Shown here in pieces: positions 44,335 through 55,500 of a DNA stretch of 64,000 nt; the first letter of the stretch is position 1, and each line of letters starts with the position of its first letter. A program made the position numbers and the translations under genes. The DNA comes from Plotosus lineatus (Eukaryota > Chordata > Actinopteri > Siluriformes > Plotosidae), in contig CM045735.1 in assembly GCA_024760905.1 (NCBI GenBank), positions 24,979,749-25,043,748 on the forward strand, in the 5' to 3' direction. Below the pieces are notes generated by a model. The model did not search any database. It saw nothing but the letters and a program-made list of their open reading frames with translations, and was not told the DNA's origin.

Positions 44335-45825
44335 GGTAGTGGTGGTCTAGTTGTTAGGGCGCAGGATTGCTGATCCTAAGGTTGGGGGTTCGAGTCCCCA
44401 CAAGGTTGTCACTGTCCCCCCATTGCAGCTAACTGGGTTATCAAAGGCAGGCAATATCTCTCACTGTGTATGGTGAGAGGCATGTAAAAGAACCATTGCT
44501 TCTTTTTCTTTTCCTTTCGGCTTTTCCCTTCAGGGGTCGCCACAGCAAATGATCTGCCTCCATCTCTCCCTATCCTCTGCATCTTCTTCTCTTACTCCAA
44601 CGACCTTCATGTCCGCCTTCACCGCATCCATAAATCTTCTCTTTGGTCTTCCTCTGGGCCTTTTGCCTGGTAGTTCCAACCTCAGCATCCTACGACCAAT
44701 ATACTCACTATCCCTCCTCTGTACATGTCCAAACCATCTCAATCTAGCCTCTCTGACTTTGTCTCCAAAACATCTAACATGTGCTGTCCCTCTGATTTAC
44801 TCCTTTCTGATCCTATCCATCCTCGTTACTCCCAAAGAGAACCTCAACATTTTCATCTCTGCTACCTCCAACTCTGACTCCTGTCTTTTCCCGAGGGCCA
44901 CTGTCTCTAAACCATACAACATTGCTGGCCTAATCACCGTCTTGTACACTTTTCCCTTCATTCTTGCCGATACTCTCCTATCACACCGGACACTTTTCTC
45001 CATCCATTCCAACCTGCCTGCACGCGCTTCTTCACCTCTTTTCCACACTCTCCATTGCTCTGGATTGTTGAGCCTAAGTACTTAAAATCCTCCACCTTCT
45101 TTATCTCTGCCCCCTGTAACCTCAAAGTTCCTCTTGGGTCCTTGTCGTTCACACACATGTATTCTGTCTTACTAAGACTAACCTTCAATCCCCTCCTTTC
45201 CAGGGCATACCTCCACCTCTCTAGATTTTCCTCCACTTGGTCTCTGCTCTCACTACAGATCACTATGTCATCTGCAAACATCATAGTCCATGGAGATGCT
45301 TGTCTAACCTCGTCTGTTAGCCTGTCCATCACCATAGCAAACAAGAAGGGGCTGAGAGCTGACCCTTGATGCAGTCCCACCTCCACCTTGAACTCTTCTG
45401 TCACACCGACAGCACACCTCACCACTGTCTTACATCTCTCATACATGTCCTGCACCACTCTAACATACTTCTCTGTCACTCCAGACTTCCTCATACAATA
45501 CCACAGTTCTTCTCTCGGCACCCTGTCATATGCTTTCTCCAGATCCACAAAGGCACAATGCAGCTCCTTCTGACCTTCTCTGTACTTCTCTATTAACATC
45601 CTCAAAGCAAACACTGCATCTGTGGTGCTCTTTCTTGGCATGAAACCAAACTGTTGTTCACTAAAAGAACCATTGCTGACTTTCGTAAAAGAGTATGCTG
45701 AAAAGCCGTCAGCATGTTTCTATGACCTGGAGAGGGATGGGCTCCGTTAGGCCAAATCAGCCCAAGTCTCGCCATGTAGGCGCGCCAACGACGTCCTCGG
45801 ATGTTAAGGGATAAGTGAAGAAGTG
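44335..45825 (+). mobile_element. SINE-A3: SINE-A head and body with a third kind of tail; split by RTE-A
   Basis: The perfect 14-bp direct repeats AATTGTTCTAGTAG at 44321-44334 and 45826-45839 define the element. The head has GGTGGTCTAGTTGTTAGGGC and the B box GGTTCGAGTCC (44387-44397). The body (GGTTATCAAAGGC, GTAAAAGAACCATTGCT) continues after the RTE-A insertion at 45662. The tail from about 45718 (GACCTGGAGAGGGATGGGCT, GTCTCGCCATGTAGGCGCGC, ending GGATAAGTGAAGAAGTG) is neither RTE-A nor SINE-B. Without the insertion the SINE is about 314 bp. Confidence 0.9.
44501..45661 (-). mobile_element. RTE-A LINE, 5'-truncated, with 16-bp target duplication (copy 6)
   Basis: Target duplications TAAAAGAACCATTGCT at 44485-44500 and 45662-45677 flank it perfectly. 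It starts within the RT domain (GAACAACAGTTTGGTTTC at the 45661 side) and ends with the usual CCGAAAGGAAAAG tail. Frame 45641-44958 (227 codons) contains [24 protein letters not shown] and the catalytic FADDIVICSE. A short deletion near 44990 and a stop near 44797 break the C-terminal part (44742-44530 RWFGHVQRRDSEY). The insertion site is the body of a SINE-A3. Confidence 0.96.
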
Positions 45826-45989
45826 AATTGTTCTAGTAGCAAAGTGTAATGCAAACTAAATTGAGCTCACCACTCTGGTAATACTAATCCTTCTACCATG
45901 CAAGGGAGTGGTAGCATCATGCGCTGTGTTTGTTTTCAGCAGAAAAATCAGGAAATTTCACCATTATGCTACCTTCCCACTATCACGAT

Positions 45990-47105
45990 TCATGCTACAA
46001 TTGAAATCCTGATCTTAATCGTGACATAATCATTGTGATCCTGTCAGATCTTATCAGATCTTGAGGTCAGTCATGGCAATCGTGTTGATCATAGAAAAAG
46101 TTTGCGAACGGTTCATAAATTTTCAGTGGTCAACACGATTAATTGTCAATCCTGATCTCATCGCATCAGATCATAATGGATCATAGCAGAGTGAGACAGA
46201 TCGCATCTAATTCTGCTTACAAATTGTGGTGATCGACACGACAAATACCATGCTCTGTTGAGATGCGCTGCAATCTCCCATGATCTGTAACATACCATTG
46301 CTCACTACCTGAAACAAATGAACATGAGTTGATATGAGAATATGCGTGTAGATACGATACAGTAAAATAAAAACAAAAACTGAAAAATAAAATAACCAAA
46401 AAAAAAAAAAATTGTTCCTTCACCAGAAAACAAAAAAAATTAAAAGATTAAAATTATGATAAACCCCTCCTTCACATCCTCTTTTCCATCCACCAAAAAA
46501 GGGACTACATAAATAAAAAAAAAAACCTTCTCCATCCCCTTCCCTCAAACTTCATTTTTAAAATAAATGAGGTTGGGTTGATCCCCTCTTTGGTTATAAT
46601 GAAATATGAACTCCCAATAACCCCCCAAAATGTTAAGATGTACTCAAATTTAATATAGATTTAAAAACAAACCTTATGAAAATCTATCTACTTTTGACAA
46701 AATAAATAAATAAATAAATAAGAAGAAGAACAAGAATAAAATAAAAAATAAACAGTCGTAGTTGTACTTGGTCAACTTCCTTGAGACACATTCAGGGGAC
46801 ATTAACCATATCAAGTTAAAACTCAGAGATATCATCCATCTTTTAGGTTAGATTTTATTACAACAGAGTGAATCAGTTCCTGATGATCATATTGAAATGT
46901 ATCCCACCATATCTGCACATACCAGATTGTCCCAAATCGGGGTGATGATCATGACAACCCTACTGAAACATATCTGAATGGGAGACAAGATCATGACAGA
47001 TCATCTGACCTGAAATTGATCAATCATGGCCATATCACATACAAATGCACCAAATCAGACTAGAACATATCGACTTGCATCACATCGTATCCAACAGTGA
47101 CATTT
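45990..47105. other. GATC-word-rich region, unexplained
   Basis: I count about 17 GATC tetramers in 1.1 kb, with 11 of them in 46000-46290 alone, often as GATCAT or CAGATC. A-rich, gene-free sequence (46360-46760) separates a left and a right GATC-rich block. It may be the two ends of a DNA transposon, but I could not align them as inverted repeats. Confidence 0.5.
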
Positions 47106-47129
47106 CAGAAAAATTCAATGATTTATATT

Positions 47130-48540
47130 GACAGCACATAGCAGACACTCTTATCCAGAGCAACTTACAGAAGTACTTTAAAGTCATAATATGTTCAACT
47201 TCAAAGTTCAAATATATTCTTATACTATTTTGTTAGAATACAGACTAAGTAGTCCATCAGCTAAACTCAGTCAGTAGGTGTTGTGTTTTCTTTTTTTTTT
47301 CTTTTCTTTTTGGTCTGTATGTTTGTATACAGCATAGTGCTAATCTAAGTACTGATGAAAAAGGTAAGTTTTTAGCGGTCATTTGAAGATAGCCAGTGAC
47401 TCAGCTGTCCGAACATCTGGAGGAAGTTCATTCCACCACCTTGGAGCCAGAACAGAAAAGTTTTTAGATGCATTTTTCCCTTGTCTCATTGTAGAAGTAA
47501 CAGTGTAAGCGGATCTGGGAGAACATTGTGCAGAGTGCTAAATGCTTTGAAGTAGGAAGGTACAGGTCCAGGTTTGGCTTTGTAGGCAAGCATTAGTGTT
47601 TTAGATCTAATGCAAGCAGCTACTGAAAGCCAGTGGAGAAGTACATCTACATTCTGGATCAGTTTCAGAAGTCGAATTGTGCTCAAAGGTAGACTTGCCA
47701 GAAGTGAGTTGGAGTAATCTAGTCTTGAGATGACAAGGGATTGAACAAGCATCTGAGTGGTCTTCGTAGAAAGAACTGGAAAAATCCTTGAGATATTAAA
47801 GAGAAGAAATCAACATGATCGAGATTAGTGACATGAGAAGAGAAAGAACGGCAAGTATCCATGGTTACTACAAGGCTTTGTATAGTGCCTGAAAGAAAAG
47901 GTCACAGTGTTGTCCAAGGAGATTGCAAGATGTTGATGTGGGGATGAATCAGCTGGGATAAACAGCAATTCAGTCTTCCTGGGATTAAGCTGCAGCTGGT
48001 GCTCCCATCCATTATGAGATACTTGGTAGACATGCAGAGATCTGGGCAGAAACATCAGTGCCTGAGAGAGGAAAAAAGAGAACAAATTGAGTGTCATCTG
48101 CATCGCAGTGGTATGAGAACCCATGTGAGGATATGACATCACTGAGGGACCTAGTATAAAGAGACAACAGCAGTGGATCAATAACTGAGCCCTGTGGAAC
48201 ACCAGTGGAAAGTTGGCATGGAGAAGATGTGGATTCCCTTCCATGTAACCTCATATAAGCGACCTTCCAGGTAGGAAGCAAAACACTGTCATGCTGCACC
48301 ACAAATTCCTAGACTCCTGAGAATGGTCAAGAGAGTATTGTTGGTGACCATGTCAAATGCTGCTGAAAGGTCGAGGAGGATGAGGACTGATGACATCTTG
48401 GTTGATCTTGCAGCATGTAGACTCTCTCTCACAGCCAGGAGTGCAGTCTATGTGGAGTGTATTGCCTTGAAGCCATGATCAGCTACGAATGGCCCGGAGG
48501 GAACCAGGCGTTAATGGATGGAGTCAAATTGTGTCAGTGA
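47130..48540 (-). mobile_element. L2-clade LINE, RT to 3' end (L2 copy 3)
   Basis: Minus strand. 48302-48012 carries [16 protein letters not shown] and the catalytic box as YHCDADDTQ (usual form YHCYADDTQ). 48244-47825 has LQLNPRKTELLFIPADSSPH. 47752-47486 has LVQSLVISRLDYSNSLLASL and KTLMLAYKAK. The 3' UTR ends near 47130 at the GTTGCTCTGGATAAGAG word typical of L2. Frames are broken; the endonuclease is absent. Confidence 0.88.
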
Positions 48541-49101
48541 GGTTAATGAGATTAGAGTAGTCCCATCTATACAGAACTACACATAAATGACTGGAATTCC
48601 GTCCAGTTCCATACCTGTCTATGTTCTATGGTATCAAAAATAACCCATGAAGCTCTCTGGGCAGAATGTGAAAGACTGGTCAAGACAAAGGTTTCATGAA
48701 AGCAATACAGGGGTCTAATCACTGATTTTGGTAAAAGGGTCACTGTGACACTAAACTGAAGAAAACACAGGATATGGGAAATGTGCCGTGAAATGTATAA
48801 ACCTGATGAAAAATCAATAAAGTGAAAAAATGCATGTCAGATTTATGAACAGATCTTAAAATCTCTGTATATAAAAGTATATAACAGGCAAGAATAAAGC
48901 ATTGCCAGTTAATGGTGATGGTTTGTTTGAACACAAGCTAACTTATATCAAACAATTAGTTGTATAACTGATAAGTGCCCCAGCTCATACCACCAAGGCC
49001 ACAAAAGCTGAACAGGAATGGCATCAGGCTCCAGTTTTAGCTGGGCAAGAGCACAGCTTTGAACCAAGTAAAGAACATCTGGGCATACATCCAACAATAA
49101 T
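48541..49101. other. No gene or recognisable repeat
   Basis: Nothing I can support between the L2 copy and a pogo-like terminus. Confidence 0.4.
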
Positions 49102-49103
49102 TA

Positions 49104-49255
49104 CAGTGGTACCTCGGTACTCAATGCTTTAGAGGTCGAACAAATCAGAACTCGACCAAAAAAATTCAGGGTTTTTTTTTTGTCCCAGAAGTCGACCAAA
49201 ATCTGGAAGTCGAACGCTAAAAAAGCGTGAGAAAAACCAAGACCGAGAGGAAGGG
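49104..49255. mobile_element. Pogo-like element terminus (element 5), truncated
   Basis: Starts CAGTGGTACCTCGGTACTC after TA at 49102-49103 and contains internal AACTCGACC and GTCGACC words. It is cut by a SINE-A head at 49256. A possible continuation (GGAATTCGACGG, near 49420) lies beyond it. No matching right end found. Confidence 0.65.
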
Positions 49256-49353
49256 CAGTGGTGGCCTGGTGGTATAGGGCACTGGATCTCTGATCCTAAG
49301 GTTGGGGGTTCGAGTCCCACTATCCACAAGGTTGTCACTGTCCCCCCCAGTGC
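49256..49353 (+). mobile_element. SINE-A head only
   Basis: GGCAGTGGTGGCCTGGTGGT, then GGGGTTCGAGTCCCACTATC and GGTTGTCACTGTCCCCCCCA. It stops after CAGTGCA. The body and tail are missing. Confidence 0.85.
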
Positions 49354-49413
49354 ATTTATTGATATTATATACACATATGTATGTATATGTCAGCCAGGGG
49401 GATCGATTCTACT

Positions 49414-50320
49414 TCACGGAATTCGACGGTTGGGGGGATTCCTGGGATGTCTGGCATGAATCGCTGTCTTGAGGTCATGCCACAGCATCTCAATGGGGTT
49501 CAAGTCTGGACTTTGACTTGGCCACTCCAGAATGTGTATTTTGTTCTTCTGAAACCATTCTGAAGTTGATTTACTTCTGTGTTTTGGATCATTGTCTTGT
49601 TGCAGCATCCATCCTCTTTTTAGCTTCAACTGTCTGACAGACGGCCTCAGGTTTTCTCGCAAAACATCCTGATAAACTTTTGAATTCATTTTTCCATTAA
49701 TGATTGCAAGTTGTCCAGGCCCCGAGGCAGCAGAACAGCCCCAAACCATAATGCACCCTCCACCATGCTTCACGGTGAAGATGAGGTGTTGATGTTGGTG
49801 AGCTGTTCCATTTTTCCTCCACACATGATGTGTGTTCCTCCCAATCAATTCAACTTTGGTTTTATCAGTCCACAAAATATTTTGCCAAAACTTCTGTGGA
49901 GTGTCCAAGTGCCTGTTTGCGAACATTAAACGAGCAACAATAATTTTTTTTAGACAGTAGTGGCTTCCTCCTTGGAGTCCTCCCATGAACACCATTCTTG
50001 GCCATTGTTTTACACATAGCTGATGTGTGCACAGAGATATTGGACTGTGCCAGTGATTTCTGTAAGTCTTTAGCAGACACTCTAGGGTTTTTTTTTTTTA
50101 CCTCTCGGAGTATTCTGCGCTGAACTCTTGGCCTCATCTTTGGTGGACAGCCACTCCTTGGGAGAGAAGCAACAGGGCCAAACTCTCTCCATTTATAGAC
50201 AACTTCTCTGACTGTCGATTGATGAACATCCAGACTTTTAGAGATGGTTTTATATCCTTTCCCAGCTTTATACAAATCAACAATTCTTGATCACAGGTCT
50301 TCAGACAGCTCGTTTGAGCG
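49414..50320 (-). pseudogene. Tc1-like transposase (Tc1-C), frameshifted and 3'-truncated
   Basis: Frame 50275-49865 has the HTH region (YKTISKSLDVHQSTVREVVY, GPVASLPRSGCPPKMRPRVQ). Frame 49995-49414 has the first catalytic aspartate in LWTDKTKVEL, then VKHGGGCIMVWGC, DNDPKHRSKS and the glutamate in NPIEMLWHDL. Counting from the first D of DND gives the DD34E spacing. One frameshift lies near 49950, in an expanded T tract. The last 60 or so codons are lost at the 49414 junction. A start codon can be placed near 50325 (MARSNEL-like). Confidence 0.92.
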
Positions 50321-50704
50321 GGCCATGGTGCACATCAGACAATGCTTCTCATCAAGACAATTCTTACCAGGTGTGTGTTTTATAGTGGGCAGGGCAGCTT
50401 TAAGCCACTCATCAGTGATTGGGCACACACCTGACTTAAATTGTTTGGTAAAAATTGGTTTCAATTGCTCTTTAAGTCTCCTTAGGCAGAGGGTTCAGTT
50501 ACTTATCCCCCCCCCCCCCCTGTCATTGTTTGCATGCTATCCTCATTAAAATATGAAAACCTATAAATGTTTGGGTGGTTTTAGCTAAAACAGACACTTT
50601 TTTTCATCTGTGTGATTTTGACAAAGATCAGATCACATTTGATGGTGATTTTATGCAGAAATGTGAGAAATTCCAAAAGGTTCAGATACTTTTTCATACC
50701 ACTG
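49414..50704 (-). mobile_element. Tc1-like transposon (Tc1-C), one end lost
   Basis: The right end CATACCACTG at 50704 is followed by TA (50705-50706), with a terminal region containing TGTGATCTGATC on its minus strand. The left end is missing: the sequence stops inside the transposase gene at about 49414. A run of 14 C residues sits at 50508-50521. Confidence 0.9.
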
Positions 50705-50903
50705 TAGCATAAACAAGTTATCAGCCAGTGCTGGTGCAGACACCAGTGCAGAAATCACAAAATTCTGGCAGGATTTTTGTCCTCAGAGTCACATAAATGT
50801 AACATTTCAGTCTTTCACTGTCTTGAATTTCGGAAACTGACCCATCTTTAATACATATGTGAGTTTCTTTTCATTCTTAGAATCATTTAATCTGCTCTTA
50901 GGG

Positions 50904-51110
50904 CAGGGGTCGGCAACCTTTGCCATTAATAGAGCCATTTGGACCCGTTTTCCACAGTAAAGAAAACGTTGGGAGCCACAAATCCTTTTTTGACATTTAA
51001 AATCAAATAACACTGCATATGATGTCCCCCCCCATTTTTCCTTCATGTTAATATAAAAAACAATGTGTTGCATTGATTTAAATGACTGCAGAGACAAATT
51101 ACAATTCTGC
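50904..51110. mobile_element. hAT-like terminus, single end
   Basis: Starts CAGGGGTCGGCAACCTTTGC, the hAT tip also seen at 13195, but the following 200 bp differ from that MITE. No matching right end found before SINE-A2. Confidence 0.55.
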
Positions 51111-51195
51111 TTGCAACAAAAACATTTACATTCAAAAAAAGATGTTGAATAAAAAGTTACTTTCCATGAAAATTCCCAATGTCTATTTCAGGCCT

Positions 51196-51540
51196 GGGGC
51201 AGTAGTGGCCTGGTGGTATAGGGCGCTGGATCTCTGATCGTAAGGTTGGGGGTTCAAGACCCACTCTCCATGGGTCATCACTGTCCCCCCAGTCCAGCTA
51301 ACTGGGTTATCAATTATCAAAAGCCGGCCATGTCTTTCACTATCTATGGTGTGAGGCTGTAAAAGAACCATTGCTGACTTTCAACAAGAGGATTTGCGTG
51401 GCTATCAGCGTCTTCCTGCCCTGTGATGGCCTGGCGAGCTGTTCAGGGTGTACTCTGCCCTCGCTCGGAGTTGGCTGGGATGGGCAAAAGCTTCCCTGCA
51501 ACCCTCATTAGAATTAAGTGGTTCAGAAAATGAATGAATG
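51196..51540 (+). mobile_element. SINE-A2: SINE-A head and body with SINE-B-type tail
   Basis: Head GGCAGTAGTGGCCTGGTGGT with GGGGTTCAAGACCC at the B box, then the SINE-A body with a small duplication (ATCAATTATCAAAAGCC). From about 51416 it switches to the SINE-B 3' half: TGATGGCCTGGCGAGCTGTT, GAGTTGGCTGGGATGGGC, CATTAGAATTAAGTGGTTC, with a GAATGAATG tail. Second example of the 27121 chimera. Confidence 0.9.
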
Positions 51541-52149
51541 TGTTCAAGTCCTTCTTGTATTTTTATAAAGAAAAAGAATATCCATCCCACGAAGCGATGG
51601 ACGGAGTGCAGCCAGATGTGTTAACGGGTTGGGTAGCCTACCTCACCATCACTCCCTTCGTGGAATCTTCTTTTTCTTTATTCGTTATATTAATGTTGTT
51701 TTGTCACAGTTTTAATTTACAAAAACGACAGCAACACAGAAAAGTATATGAAGACTTGTTTTAAAAAGGAGCCTGCTCGACATTCTTTTGAATAATATTA
51801 ATGCTTAATACTGCACTGACCGACCCATTCTCAGAGTGGAGACTGAACCAGACCCAGTCTTTTATTTTGTCACTGGGAGGAGAGTTATTTAATTCGGAGA
51901 TTGCTGTGCATAAACCAAATGTGATCCACCATCTCTTACTTCAGCTGTGATTTCCGTTCCTGGATTACAAACCCCGGCAGTGGAAAAATCTCTCTCACTA
52001 ACTGCGCTACTGCTGGGATGGTGAGAACACTGCTTGCCATGAGCACAAAGATTTGGTGGCATGCTCCCTCCACCAACACAGCAGATCATAAACACTGAGA
52101 CTTTCAATGTACTGTAGCTGATTAATATAATGATAGCCATGTCCACAAG

Positions 52150-52150
<1 letters not shown>
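51541..52150. other. No gene; one imperfect inverted repeat
   Basis: Around 51564-51690 an ATAAAGAAAAAGAA arm with CACGAAG pairs with CTTCGTGGAA and TTCTTTTTCTTTAT about 100 bp away. Nothing else recognised. Confidence 0.45.

Positions 52151-52185
<35 letters not shown>
52151..52185. repeat. (CA)n microsatellite
   Basis: Pure CA run. Confidence 0.97.
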
Positions 52186-52189
<4 letters not shown>

Positions 52190-52254
52190 CACCCCACCCA
52201 CACTAACTAAATATCTGCCTGCATCCATGACTGTTAATTCTCATCTATGTAATT

Positions 52255-52560
52255 GTCAACCCTAAAAGAGCATTTTTGCGTTGGAGGCAGCGCATGTGGA
52301 AGGCATTGAGTTTCTGTTCCTGCTGAGCGCACAGGGTCCAGGACTCACTGCTATACAGGAGTTTTCTCACGACGCAGGTGCTCTCGACCTGGATCTTGGT
52401 ATGCTCCGTCAGTTTGTTGTTGGTCCACACTCTCTTGGTCAGTCTGGACATGGTGTTGAATGCCTTGCTGATGTGCTTGTTCAGCTCGGGGTCAAGAGAG
52501 GGGGAGTCAGCAATGGTCGAACCAAGGTTGTACATGGTACAAGGATATTTATAGGTTATA
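52255..52560 (-). mobile_element. LINE-C fragment, RT C-terminal region
   Basis: The minus strand encodes NLGSTIADSPSLDPELNKHI, TMSRLTKRVWTNNKLTEHTK and SSESWTLCAQQEQKLNAFHM, ending CLQRK. This is the region just C-terminal of an RT domain in a LINE unlike RTE-A, LINE-B or the I/Nimb-like family. The frame is open over the fragment. Clade not determined. Confidence 0.75.
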
Positions 52561-52579
52561 GGTGCATTATAATCTTTGC

Positions 52580-55500
52580 AATGCAGCCGTGAGGGGGGGG
52601 CACAAACCAGTGTCTCTCCCTCACGCCGGTCCCAAGCCCGGATAAATGCAGAGGGTTGCGTCAGGAAGGGCATCCGGCGTAAAACAAATGCCAAATAAAC
52701 TATGCGAATCACAAGAAAGAATGACATACCGGATCGGTCGAGGCCCGGGTTAACAACGACCGCCATCAGTGCCGTCAACCAACAGGGTGCTGATGGAAAT
52801 TGGACTACTGTTGGTCGAAGACGTCGAAGAAGGAGAGGCGGGAGGCGTGTCCGTTGCCAGAGAGAGAAGAGGAAAGGCATGAGTCTAGGACTGAAAGTAG
52901 GGACTTTGAATATTGGAACTATGACAGGAAAAGGTAGAGAGTTGGCTGACATGATGCAGAGGAGGAAGGTGGACATACTGTGTGTTCAGGAGACCAGGTG
53001 GAAAGGTCGCAAGGCTAGAAGCATAGGAGCAGGGTTTAAGCTGTTTTATCACGGTGTGGATGGGAAGAGAAATGGAGTCGGAGTCATCTTGAAGGAGGAG
53101 TTTGCCAGGAATGTTCTAGAAGTGAAAAGAGTGTCAGACAGAGTGATGAGTCTCAAGTTAGAAATTAAAGGTGTGATGGTCAATGTTGTTAGTGCTTATG
53201 CCCCACAGACAGGATGTGAGCGAGAAGAGAAGGAGAGATTCTGGAGGAGTTAGATGAAGTGATGCAGAGTACCCCAGAGGTGAAAGAGTGGTCATTGGGG
53301 CAGACTTCAATGGACATGTTGGGGCAGGAAACAGAGGGACGAGGAAGTGATGGGTAGGTTTGGTATCCAGGACAGGAACGCAGAAGGACAGATGTTGGTA
53401 GATTTTATAAAAGGATGGAAATGGCTGTGGTGAATACTTTCTTCCAGAAGAGAGAGGAGCATAGGGTGACTTATAAAAGTGGAGGTAGGAGCACACAGGT
53501 AGACTACATCTTGTGCAGGCGATGTAATTTAAAGGAAGTCAGTGACTGCAAAGTAGTAGCGGTGAGAGTGTTGCCAAACAGCATAGGATGGTGGTGTGCA
53601 GGATGATGCTGATGGTGAGGAAGGTGAAGAAGGCAAAGGCAGAGCAGAAGACAAAGTGGTGGAAGTTGAAAAAGGAAGAGTGTCGGGTTGTCTTCAAGGA
53701 GGAGTTGAAACAGGCTTTGGGTGGTCAGGAAGTGCTTCCAGATGACTGGACAACTACAGCGAATGTGATCAGGGAGACAGGTAGGAGAATACTTGGTGTG
53801 TCATCTGGAAGGAAAGTAGATAAGGAGACTTGGTGGTGGAATGAGGAAGTGCAGGAGTGTGTACAAAGGAAGAGATTAGCTAAGAAGAAGTGGGACATTG
53901 ACAAAACCGAAGAGAGTAAACAGGAGTACAGGGCGACACAGCGTAAGGCAAAGGCAGCAGAGTCAAGGGCCAAACAGAGCTGCTCGATGACTTATATGCT
54001 CGGTTGGAAAGTAAGGAGGGAGAAAATGATTTATACAGGTTGGCACAGCAGAGAAATAGAGATGGGAAGGACGTGCAGCAAGTTAGATTGATAAAGGACA
54101 GAGAGGGAAATGTATTGACTGATGACAGAAGTGTGCTGGGAAGATGGAAAGAGTACTTTGAAGAGCTGATGAATGAGGAAAATGAGAGAGAAAAAGAGTA
54201 GAAGAGGTGACTGTTGAGGACCAGGAAGTAGCAAAGATTAGTAAGGGTGAAGTGAGGAGGGCATTGAAGAGGATGAAGAATGGAAAGGCAGTTGGTCCTG
54301 ATGACATACCGGTGGAGGTATGGAAGTGTCTAGGAGAGGTAGCAGTAGATTTTCTGACAAGAACATTTAACAAGGTCTTAGAGAGTGAGAGGATGCCAGA
54401 GGAATGGAGGAGAAGTGTGCTGGTGCCCATTTTTAAGAACAAGGGAGACGTGCAGAGTTGTGGCAACTACAGAGGGATAAAGTTGATGAGCCATACGATG
54501 AAGTTATGGGAAAGAATAGTGGAAGCTAGACTAAGGGCAGAAGTCAGCATTTGTGAACAACAGTTTGGTTTCATGCCCAGAAAGAGCACCACAGATGCAG
54601 TGTTTGCCTTGAGGATGTTAATGGAGAAGTACAGAGAAGGTCAGACGGAGCTGCATTGTGCCTTTGTGGATCTGGAGAAAGCATATGACAGGGTGCCGAG
54701 AGAAGAACTGTGGTATTGCATGAGGAAGTCTGGAGTGGCAGAGAAGTATGTTAGAGTGGTGCAGGACATGTATGAGAGATGTAAGACAGTGGTGAGGTGT
54801 GCTGTCGGTGTGACAGAAGAGTTCAAGGTGGAGGTGGGACTGCATCAAGGGTCAGCTCTCAGCCCCTTCTTGTTCGCTATGGTGATGGACAGGCTGACAG
54901 ACGAGGTTAGACAAGATTCCCCATGGACTATGATGTTTGCAGATGACATTGTAATCTGTAGTGAGAGCAGAGAACAAGTGCAGGAAAATCTAGAGAGGTG
55001 GAGGTATGCCCTGGAAAGGAGGGGAATGAAGATTAGCCTCAGTAAGACAGAATACATGTGCATGAATGCCAAGGACCAAAGAGGAACGGTGAGATTACAG
55101 GGAGCAGAGATAAGAAAGATGGAGGATTTTAAGTACTTGGGCTCAACAATCCAGAGCAATGGAGAGTGTGGAAAAGAGGTGAAGAAGCGTGTGCAGGCAG
55201 GTTGGAATGGTTGGAGAAAAGTGTCCGGTGTGATGTGTGATAGGAGGGTATCAGCAAAAATGAAAGGAAAAGTGTACAAGACGGTGTTGAGGCCAACGAT
55301 GCTGTATGGGTTAGAAACAGTGGCCCTGGGGAAAAGACAGGAGGCAGAGCTGGAGGTAGCAGAGATGAAAATGTTGAGGTTCTCTTTGGGAGTAACGAGG
55401 ATGGATAGGATTAGGAATGAGCACGCCAGAGGGACAGCACATGTAAGACGTTTTGGAGACAAAGTCAGAGAGGCTAGATTGAGATGGTTTGGACATGTAC

